Assembly (NCBI GenBank): GCA_035296965.1
Contig: DATGZX010000116.1
Coordinates: 1 to 35,903 of the forward strand
Source of the DNA: DATGZX01 sp035296965
Lineage (GTDB): Bacteria; Planctomycetota; Planctomycetia; Gemmatales; Gemmataceae
DNA: 35,903 nt
Direction: 5' to 3'
Below the pieces are notes generated by a model that worked only from the letters and a program-made list of their open reading frames with translations, had not been told where the DNA came from and made no database searches. Each line of letters opens with the position of its first letter. The stretch's first letter is position 1. Below, piece by piece: positions 30,167 through 35,903 of this stretch. A program made the translations under genes and the position numbers.

Positions 30167-32326
30167 ATGCGCTGCAAAGTCAGGCTGTTTTGCGTGGTTG
30201 GCCTTCTCGTTTTGTCACTCTCCTCGATGCTCTTTGCCGGTGAACCTGAAGAGTCTCTGTGGGCCGCCGCACGACAGGGTGATGTCAAGGCCATCGAGTC
30301 CTTGCTCGCGAAAGGGGTAGATGTCAACGCCAAGACCCACTACGGTGCAACCGCCCTGTGGTTCGCTGCATACAAGAGTCGGCTCGACGCCGTCAAGTTC
30401 CTGATTGCTCATAAGGCAGACCTGAACGCCGCGGACTCCGTGTGGGGCGGGACGCCACTCGGACTCGCGGTTGAAGAGGACAACGCTGCTATCGTAAAGG
30501 TCCTTCTGGAAGCCGGCGCGACGAACGCGGACGCCGCACTTCTGGCCGCGCTCAATTCGGGCAGCAGCGAAGTGGTTCGGACCCTGCTCGAAAAGGGCAG
30601 GATCAAGACCGAATTGCTGTCGGCCGCATTGGTCGTTACTCCGCCCAAGCGCTCGGAAATCGTCGAGCTGTTGAAAAAGGGCGGCGCCAAACCAGCAGGC
30701 TCCGTGGACTTCGGTTATCAAGGGCAATCCCTGACGCCCTTCACGGGCGTTTTCGAGAGTCCGAATGGTCTGCGCTACAACATCGCCGTCAAGGACGGCC
30801 TGCTGGTCGGCAGGTCGGACAACGGCGGCGTTCTCCTCTTACAGGGAACTGGGACCGGCGAATTCCAGCCGCTGACGCGCACCACCAAGATCATTTTCGA
30901 ACGCAAGGGAGGGCGGATAACCGGATTTGTTCTGCGTGAAGGCAAAACCGACCTGATCTTCGAGCGGACGGTCACTCGTCAGGCCTCTTCTCCTAAACTG
31001 CCGCAGCCGGCGGAAGAAACGGGGACTGTTCTTCATGCGAAAAACTGGCCGTCCTTTCGTGGCGATCACGGATCCGGAGTCGCCGACGGACAGTTTCCGC
31101 CGACCTCGTGGGATGTCGAGAAGGGACGCAACATCCGCTGGAAGACGCCTATCCCCGGGCTGGCGCATTCCAGCCCCATCGTCTGGGGCGATCGGGTATT
31201 CGTGACCACGGCAGTGAGCGGCGCCGACAAAACGGAATTCAAGCCTGGGCTCTATGGCGCCGGCACCTCCGCCGCGGACGTGACCAAGCACTCCTGGCGA
31301 CTCTACTGCCTGGATAAGCAAAGCGGCAAAATCCTCTGGGATCGGACTGCTCATGAAGGCGTGCCCAAGATCAAGCGGCACATCAAATCGAGCCACGCCA
31401 ATCCCACGCCCGCCAGCGACGGCAAGCACGTGGTAGCCTATTTCGCCTCCGAGGGTCTCTTTTGCTACGACCTGGACGGCAAGCTGCACTGGAAGCAAGA
31501 CCTTGGCCTCATCGACGTCGGCGCCTTCAACGATCCCGATCTGCAATGGGGGGTCGCCAGTTCGCCGATCCTTTATAAGAACCTGGTTATCATCCAGTGC
31601 GATCGGCACAAAGATTCCTTCATCGCTGCCTTCGATCTCGATAACGGCAAACCGGCGTGGCGCACGCCGCGCGACGAGATTCCCTCCTGGGCCACGCCTA
31701 CCGTCTGCGAAGACGCGGCGCGCCCGGAACTGATCGTGAACGGCACCAAGCATATCTGCGGTTACGACCCGCAAACCGGGCGCGAGCTATGGCGCTTAGC
31801 TGGCAACTCGGAGATCACCGTGCCGGTGCCGGTTGTCGGCTCCGGCCTGATCTTTGTAACGAGCGGCTACCGCCCCATCCAACCGATCTACGCGATCTGG
31901 CCCGGCGCGACGGGCGACATCACATTGAAAGAGGGCGCCGATTCGAACGAACGCATCGCCTGGAGCAAACAGCGCGGCGGCCCGTACATGCCGTCGGCCA
32001 TTGTCTACCAGGGGTATTACTACACCTGCTCGAACAGCGGCATGCTGAACTGTTATGAAGCCCGCACCGGCAAACAGGTCTACCGTCAACGCCTGGGCGG
32101 CACCGGCGGCACGAGCGCTTCGCCGGTGGCGGCAGACGGCAAACTCTATTTCACAAGCGAAGACGGCGACATCAGGGTGGTGAAGGCTGGACCGAATTTC
32201 GAGATGTTAGCCGTCAACAAGATGGGCGATTTTTGCATGGCGACGCCGGCGATTGCGGACGGCATGATTTTTGTCCGTTCGCAGCATTACCTGTCTGGAA
32301 TTGGGAGGACGGCGGCGGCAAAATAG
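30167..32326 (+). CDS. Exported fusion of ankyrin repeats and PQQ-type beta-propeller
   Basis: Protein of 719 residues. A signal peptide spans 1-24 (VVGLLVLSLSSMLFAG). Residues about 28-170 are ankyrin repeats: LWAAARQGDVKAIESLLAKG, then VDVNAKTHYGATALWFAAYKSR and ADLNAADSVWGGTPLGLAVEED. Residues about 185-270 are a small beta domain (FESPNGLRYNIAVKDGLLVG), probably related to lipocalin-like DUFs. Residues about 293-719 are a PQQ-like eight-blade propeller: WPSFRGDHGSGVADG, then repeated WKTPIPGLAHSSPIVWGDRV and YCLDKQSGKILWDR blades. The propeller class is known in planctomycetes without clear cofactor. The ankyrin part suggests protein binding in the periplasm. It starts 107 bases after the large hairpin. 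Confidence 0.88.
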   Translation: MRCKVRLFCVVGLLVLSLSSMLFAGEPEESLWAAARQGDVKAIESLLAKGVDVNAKTHYGATALWFAAYKSRLDAVKFLIAHKADLNAADSVWGGTPLGLAVEEDNAAIVKVLLEAGATNADAALLAALNSGSSEVVRTLLEKGRIKTELLSAALVVTPPKRSEIVELLKKGGAKPAGSVDFGYQGQSLTPFTGVFESPNGLRYNIAVKDGLLVGRSDNGGVLLLQGTGTGEFQPLTRTTKIIFERKGGRITGFVLREGKTDLIFERTVTRQASSPKLPQPAEETGTVLHAKNWPSFRGDHGSGVADGQFPPTSWDVEKGRNIRWKTPIPGLAHSSPIVWGDRVFVTTAVSGADKTEFKPGLYGAGTSAADVTKHSWRLYCLDKQSGKILWDRTAHEGVPKIKRHIKSSHANPTPASDGKHVVAYFASEGLFCYDLDGKLHWKQDLGLIDVGAFNDPDLQWGVASSPILYKNLVIIQCDRHKDSFIAAFDLDNGKPAWRTPRDEIPSWATPTVCEDAARPELIVNGTKHICGYDPQTGRELWRLAGNSEITVPVPVVGSGLIFVTSGYRPIQPIYAIWPGATGDITLKEGADSNERIAWSKQRGGPYMPSAIVYQGYYYTCSNSGMLNCYEARTGKQVYRQRLGGTGGTSASPVAADGKLYFTSEDGDIRVVKAGPNFEMLAVNKMGDFCMATPAIADGMIFVRSQHYLSGIGRTAAAK

Positions 32327-32463
32327 ACCGCAGATAAGTCAGAGGGTCCTGGCGGTGATCATTCCATGGATGCCCTATTTTCGCGGCCTTCCCAAGAACC
32401 GAACTCATCAATCCCAAGCTCCATGAACGCGAAAGCCTGTAGGCCTGCTTTGTCCGGTCGGGG

Positions 32464-32492
32464 TTGCCGTCTATACGCCATTGGCGTATAGT
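32464..32492 (+). promoter_or_regulatory. Promoter and palindromic operator of the toxin-antitoxin pair
   Basis: TTGCCG (32464-32469) and TATAGT (32487-32492) are exactly 17 bases apart. A perfect palindrome, CTATACGCCA (32471-32480) and TGGCGTATAG (32482-32491) around one T, fills the spacer and overlaps the -10 box. This is the arrangement expected for autorepression by the antitoxin (or complex) in a type II toxin-antitoxin operon. Confidence 0.8.
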
Positions 32493-32549
32493 GAGCGTGA
32501 GCCTCAGGGGAACCCGGACCTAGAGAGCGGGAGAAGGCGGTCTTGTTGC

Positions 32550-32867
32550 ATGAGGTTTATCGAAACGCCTGTCTTCACTCGCGAGGTCACTGAGCTGCTG
32601 GACGACGAGCAGTACCAATCCTTGCAATTGGCGCTGGTGCTGCGACCAAGACTAGGCGCGACGATCCCTCGCAGCGGAGGCCTTCGCAAGTTGCGTTGGT
32701 CGCTACCGGGGGTTGGGAAGCGGGGAAGCATCCGGGTGATCTACTTTTGGGATGAGCCCAGCGAAACGCTGTTCATGCTGTACGCATACAGAAAGAATGC
32801 TCAGGAAGACCTGACTGTCCACCAGCTCCGGGTTCTCGCCGGTTGGGTTCGGGAGGAGTTCGGATGA
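32550..32867 (+). CDS. RelE/HigB-like toxin
   Basis: Probable ribosome-dependent mRNA interferase (105 aa) of the RelE superfamily. Blocks typical of the HigB/RelE group are present: FTREVTELLDDEQYQSLQ near the N-terminus, GLRKLRWSLPGVGKRGSIRV in the middle and LFMLYAYRKNAQEDLT with the basic/Tyr residues of the active cleft. The start at 32550 is taken as MRFIETPVF because the longer frame begins inside the palindromic operator. Its stop overlaps the antitoxin ATG by four bases (ATGA), so the toxin gene comes first, as in HigBA systems. Toxicity and target are inferred from the family. Confidence 0.88.
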   Translation: MRFIETPVFTREVTELLDDEQYQSLQLALVLRPRLGATIPRSGGLRKLRWSLPGVGKRGSIRVIYFWDEPSETLFMLYAYRKNAQEDLTVHQLRVLAGWVREEFG

Positions 32868-33160
32868 GAAAGAGAGACTTCGACAACTTGGTTCGTAGTA
32901 TCAAGCAGGCCGGCCGCATTAAACGCGGCGAAACGAAGCCGTGCCGCGTGACGGAATTTGCCGCGGTAGACGTCAAGGCGATCCGCCAGCAGCTCCACAA
33001 GTCGCAGTCGGAGTTTGCCCGAATGATTGGGGTAAGTGTGGCGACCTTGCAAAATTGGGAACAAGGCCGGCGGCGACCCGAGGGTCCGGCCCGCGCCTTG
33101 TTGAAAGTGGCGGCGGCAAACCCGGAGGCGGTCTCGGCCGCGCTAGCTCTTCATCGATAA
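32864..33160 (+). CDS. HigA-like XRE-family antitoxin
   Basis: DNA-binding antitoxin (98 aa). The C-terminal part is a helix-turn-helix of the XRE/Cro type: IRQQLHKSQSEFARMIGVSV, then ATLQNWEQGRRRPEGPARAL. The N-terminal 40 residues (FDNLVRSIKQAGRIKRGE) form the toxin-binding part. The start at 32864 overlaps the toxin stop, so translation is coupled. The palindrome at 32471-32491 just upstream of the operon is its likely binding site. An in-frame ATG seven codons earlier lies inside the toxin gene and is less likely. Confidence 0.9.
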   Translation: MRKRDFDNLVRSIKQAGRIKRGETKPCRVTEFAAVDVKAIRQQLHKSQSEFARMIGVSVATLQNWEQGRRRPEGPARALLKVAAANPEAVSAALALHR

Positions 33161-33424
33161 CCAGCCGCGACGCCTGGAGGGCTGGGCGGACATTGGCGAT
33201 CAAACTGTCTGGCGCGCGGCCTTGGAATGGTTGTCGGCGTGATCGCTCAGGCTCTGGCCTGGCTACGCCTGGGAATGATGGCTGTCGCCCGGCAGCGTCG
33301 TGGGCGGAAATGGGCACATGCAAGTCTTACAAGGAGGGAGTTGGCAGCAGTGCGTCGACTGGATCGGGCGGGTATACTGTGCGGGAGGATGAACGAAGCC
33401 GGCCCCCCCGCACCCTGTGAACAA

Positions 33425-34666
33425 CTACTTCGCCTTACCCACTTGCTCTCTCAGCTTCTTCGTCGCCTTTTCCAACTGGTCCAACGCGCGCTTGCGGGAT
33501 TCGGCATTGCCTGTTTGGCGCAACAGCCTGAGAGCGGCTTCGACCTGGAGGGCCGGGTCGGGGGGGACAGCCGTGATGAAGCTGGCCTGTAATGTTGCGG
33601 CGACGGCGTCGCTAATGCGAGAATTCTGCAAGTTAATATCGGAAGTTATGTACCCTTCGTACAGAGTTCTGGCCTGGCCTACCGCTGCTTGTTCTTTGAG
33701 GCCGTGAATTTCGGCTTCCAAGGTCTGAATCTTCTCCAGGGTGACTCGCAAGTTGACCTTGAGCAGTTCGTTTTCCTTGCGCAGAGCGTCCAGCTCGGTC
33801 GGCGGTTTACCCTGGGGGGCGGACTGGCCTCCGCCGGCGCTGCAGACGAGGCTGCCCACGCCGAGGACCAATATTGCCACCACGGACGTGACAACCGCTT
33901 TCAATTTTGCCATGAACATGACTTTGAGCACTCCCTTCGAGAGAATAGCGGCGGGAGTTGTGAACTCACCCGCCGCAACCAAGATCGCTGTTTGAACAGT
34001 CGACGAAAGTAGAGACTGGGGTACTGCGGCCGACGCGGATTGTGCCAGAGCCGCCGCCAGCGCTCCGCCGGAGAGAACGACCCCGCGCCGCGTCAGTCTC
34101 TCCGCCAGAAGGCGTCGTCCGCGCGCCAAGCGGCTGGACAAGGTTCCTTCGGCTAAGCCAAGCTGGCGGGCAACTTCTCTGCGCGGCCGGAGTTCCAGGT
34201 CGCAGAGGATGACTGGGAGCCGATATTTCTCGGCAAGACGGTTCAGCTCCTGGTCTAGGAGCGGTTGCCAGTCGTGCGGCTCAGTGGTCGCGACTTCCGG
34301 GTGAGGCATATTCGGAACCTGCCGTTCCTTCTGCTGGCGACGCATCGATCTGACCCGGGCCTCCAGTGCACTTCGGAAGGCGACGGTATAGAGCCAGGAG
34401 GCGATCGCCTGCCGATTGACCACCGAGCTGGCCTTTTGGACCAGGACCAGGAAGGTCGCCTGGAACGCATCTTCGGTATCGTGGGTATTCCGAAGGATGC
34501 GCCGGCACACGCCAAACACCATCGGCCCATGCCTGCGCACCAGGGCCGAAAACGCCAGCTCGTCGCGCTCGACAATAAAGCTCTTCAGCAACTGACCATC
34601 CGTCAACCCGACCAGTTGCGAAGACTGCCAAAGGTGGTCCAGGGCCTTGCGAAGACCGTTTTTCAT
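33425..34666 (-). CDS. ECF sigma factor with transmembrane and coiled-coil extension
   Basis: Protein of 413 residues. The N-terminal 190 are an ECF sigma factor: region 2 near 35-105 (FSALVRRHGPMVFGVCRRIL, then DAFQATFLVLVQKASSV and SWLYTVAFRSALE) and region 4 near 130-190 (YRLPVILCDLELRPRREVAR, then GLAEGTLSSRLARGRRLL). It continues with an Ala-rich stretch, a predicted transmembrane segment near 263-283 (VVTSVVAILVLGVGSLVC), a coiled coil (ELDALRKENELLKVNLRVTL) and a helical end. Many planctomycete sigma factors carry such C-terminal extensions, which may tether them to the membrane and act as built-in anti-sigma or sensor. GGAG five bases before the ATG supports the start at 34666. No anti-sigma gene is adjacent. 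Confidence 0.9.
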   Translation of the reverse strand: MKNGLRKALDHLWQSSQLVGLTDGQLLKSFIVERDELAFSALVRRHGPMVFGVCRRILRNTHDTEDAFQATFLVLVQKASSVVNRQAIASWLYTVAFRSALEARVRSMRRQQKERQVPNMPHPEVATTEPHDWQPLLDQELNRLAEKYRLPVILCDLELRPRREVARQLGLAEGTLSSRLARGRRLLAERLTRRGVVLSGGALAAALAQSASAAVPQSLLSSTVQTAILVAAGEFTTPAAILSKGVLKVMFMAKLKAVVTSVVAILVLGVGSLVCSAGGGQSAPQGKPPTELDALRKENELLKVNLRVTLEKIQTLEAEIHGLKEQAAVGQARTLYEGYITSDINLQNSRISDAVAATLQASFITAVPPDPALQVEAALRLLRQTGNAESRKRALDQLEKATKKLREQVGKAK

Positions 34667-34891
34667 AGTCACTCCTACCCTATATGAGGGGACAGGGTGT
34701 GTGGCGCGTCCATGATTTTAGAGGATGTACGAGCTGTGAACCCAGGGCGGCAGCTCCAAACGACAATGCGCTAGCTTGACGAACACCCGCCCGGCCTATA
34801 GGACCTCAGCGGTCGCTCGGGTCCAAGAGAGAGGTTGGTTTGCACTACAAACAATGACACCAAAAAGTTTCACACAAGATGAGGAATCGTC

Positions 34892-35398
34892 ATGGTTGAG
34901 TACGTGAAACAGATTCTCACGGGCCAATTCGAGGCGGCGCTTTGCATGTTAAACAAATGCGTCGAGATGTGTCCCCAGGAGCATTGGGAGGCGAAAATCG
35001 CCAATAATACGTTTCGGCAAGTTGCCTATCACACGCTCTTCTTTGTGGATGCCTATTTATCGCCCAGTGAGGAAGCGTTCGAGCTGCGCGATCTTCATTG
35101 CCGCGGCGGCGACGAACGATTGCCGGCTTCAAGCCCTGGCTTGAGCAAAGACGAAACGCTCGCCTACCTTGCGATCTGCCGGCAGAAGATGCTGGAGAGG
35201 CTTGCTTTTGAAACAGCCGAATCGCTGCAAGGTCCGTCGCGGTTTCCCAGGAGACCAGCCTCACGCGGCGAATTGCACATCTACAACATCCGGCACGTGC
35301 AGCATCATACGGGTCAATTGAGCGCCTACTTGCGCAGACTTGGGGAAGCCTTCCGGGATTTCAAGGTCCTGCCGTGGGTGGGGACAGGCTGGCGCTGA
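34892..35398 (+). CDS. DinB-like four-helix metal-binding protein
   Basis: Helical bundle protein (168 aa) of the DinB/YfiT superfamily. QVAYHTLFFVDAYL near residue 49 and IRHVQHHTGQLSAYLRRLG near 130-148 supply the histidines expected to bind a divalent metal. Relatives act as thiol-dependent transferases (for instance with bacillithiol or mycothiol) or are uncharacterised. GAGGAA before the ATG supports the start. It is a single gene transcribed away from the anchored sigma factor gene, with about 225 bases between. I cannot define its substrate. Confidence 0.8.
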   Translation: MVEYVKQILTGQFEAALCMLNKCVEMCPQEHWEAKIANNTFRQVAYHTLFFVDAYLSPSEEAFELRDLHCRGGDERLPASSPGLSKDETLAYLAICRQKMLERLAFETAESLQGPSRFPRRPASRGELHIYNIRHVQHHTGQLSAYLRRLGEAFRDFKVLPWVGTGWR

Positions 35399-35461
35399 CA
35401 GCTCATCGCTTTGTGTCAGGCGCCCGCGCGTTTGAGGCGAGCGCGCAACACAAAACGTTCT

Positions 35462-35779
35462 CTACTTGATCGCCTCCATCCAAATATTGCGGAATTGGAC
35501 AGGGGCCCCGTGATCCTGCAGCATGAGCGGACCGGGCGTGGCGGGGTCGCCACCGCGGCCGGCGGTCGTGTTATCGACCTTGACCTCGGTGTTGTCGTGC
35601 ACCTTCACGCCGTTCCAGTAAACCGTCATGCGCACCGGCTCGGTTTTCTTGCCATCCTCGAATTTCGGTGAGTGGAATTCAATGTCATAGCTCTGCCAAA
35701 CCGTGGGCGCCTTGCCGGCGTTGACGGACGGCACTTCCACGCCATAGATCGCCCCGCAATCGCCCAGGGCGAACGCATC
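35462..35779 (-). pseudogene. DUF1080 (3-keto-disaccharide hydrolase) C-terminal fragment, cut by an IS
   Basis: Reading down the minus strand the frame shows KFDAFALGDCGAIYGVEVPS, then WQSYDIEFHSPKFEDGKK, MTVYWNGVKVHDNTEV and PGPLMLQDHGAPVQFRNIW. This is the C-terminal half of the DUF1080 beta-sandwich typical of planctomycetes and related to concanavalin-like glycoside hydrolases. The frame meets a stop codon at 35791-35789 immediately before this part, and the sequence beyond belongs to a transposase. The N-terminal half and the signal peptide are thus missing and the gene is almost certainly dead. A GTG at 35740 could start a 92-residue product, but there is no reason to expect it. Confidence 0.8.
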
Positions 35780-35903
35780 AAACTTTCTCTAGGTTTCGTG
35801 CCCCAGCCAAGGTTTCCTCGAGAAAACCCGTGTCCAAGGCAGCCGCCTTGCGTTTCCGTGCGATGCTCGTTTTGGCCGGATTCCGCTTGAGCAGGCTTAA
35901 CGC
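35778..35903 (-). CDS. IS4-type transposase C-terminus, running out of the window
   Basis: The last 41 codons of a minus-strand frame that enters from the right edge. The translation, LSLLKRNPAKTSIARKRKAA followed by ALDTGFLEETLAG and EKV, resembles the C-terminal tail of IS4-type transposases found in planctomycetes. Its stop codon (35780-35778) lies right at the junction with the DUF1080 remnant, so little or no terminal inverted repeat remains between. The catalytic part is beyond the window and the family is therefore a moderate-confidence call. Confidence 0.6.
   Translation of the reverse strand, partial: ALSLLKRNPAKTSIARKRKAAALDTGFLEETLAGARNLEKV

Noticed and set aside
30839..31774. Minus-strand open frame of about 310 codons over the ankyrin-PQQ gene
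   Set aside because: Shadow of the propeller coding sequence, with no family resemblance.
1..35903. CRISPR array or cas genes
   Set aside because: I found no series of regularly spaced direct repeats with unique spacers and no Cas-like protein. The only regular tandem array is the TPR-coding tract at 10513-11646.

Overview
This window is a GC-rich bacterial chromosome segment that almost certainly comes from a planctomycete, most likely a Gemmata-like lineage. No single gene proves this, but several families typical of the phylum occur together: a DUF1501 Tat-exported protein, a 3-keto-disaccharide hydrolase (DUF1080) fragment, a TIGR03067-type small exported protein, a sialate O-acetylesterase, an ECF sigma factor beside a Ser/Thr kinase with a TPR tail, a second ECF sigma factor with a membrane anchor, and a huge beta-helix protein with the LEALEDR-type N-terminal motif. 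The assignment rests on reading the translations, not on a database search.

Layout. 1-1121: end of an IS1-type transposase, then a minus-strand ArsR-type repressor with a clear promoter/operator. 1539-4890 (minus): a four-gene operon of STAS protein, FtsX-like permease, ABC ATPase and HlyD adaptor. 5045-7993 (minus): a 982-residue surface beta-helix protein with DUF4214 repeats. 8143-12210 (plus): ECF sigma factor and Ser/Thr kinase-TPR protein. 12391-12658: integrase remnant beside tRNA-Ser(CGA). 12972-14894 (minus): a compact cluster of small cysteine-rich proteins, a low-molecular-weight phosphatase fused to a SUI1/eIF1 domain, a GIY-YIG protein and a thioredoxin stub. 15010-17689 (plus): a methyltransferase stub, archaeal-type methionine adenosyltransferase, an isoprenylcysteine methyltransferase-like membrane protein and adenosine-specific kinase, which together look like a SAM-use module. 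17723-19652 (minus): small membrane and helical proteins, then CsrA. 20159-20231: tRNA-Phe(GAA). 20309-24861: DUF1501, an RRM protein, an AraC-GyrI regulator and a TIGR03067 protein. 24960-26548 (minus): a STAS protein translationally coupled to a short PilB/GspE-type ATPase. 26827-33160: sialate O-acetylesterase, fatty-acid desaturase, an ankyrin-PQQ propeller fusion, and a RelE/HigB-HigA type toxin-antitoxin pair with its operator. 33425-35398: anchored ECF sigma factor and a DinB-like protein. The right edge holds a DUF1080 gene cut by an IS4-type transposase.

Common threads. Regulation by phosphorylation and partner switching recurs: two STAS proteins, each beside an ATPase-driven machine, a sigma/kinase pair and a phosphatase fusion. 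Mobile DNA has shaped the window: IS genes at both edges, an integrase tail at a tRNA, gene stubs, and several perfect palindromes, including a 35-bp-arm hairpin between near-identical 22-bp direct repeats. The best candidates for undescribed biology are the phosphatase-SUI1 fusion with its cysteine-rich neighbours, the STAS-PilB pair, and the SAM/adenosine module.
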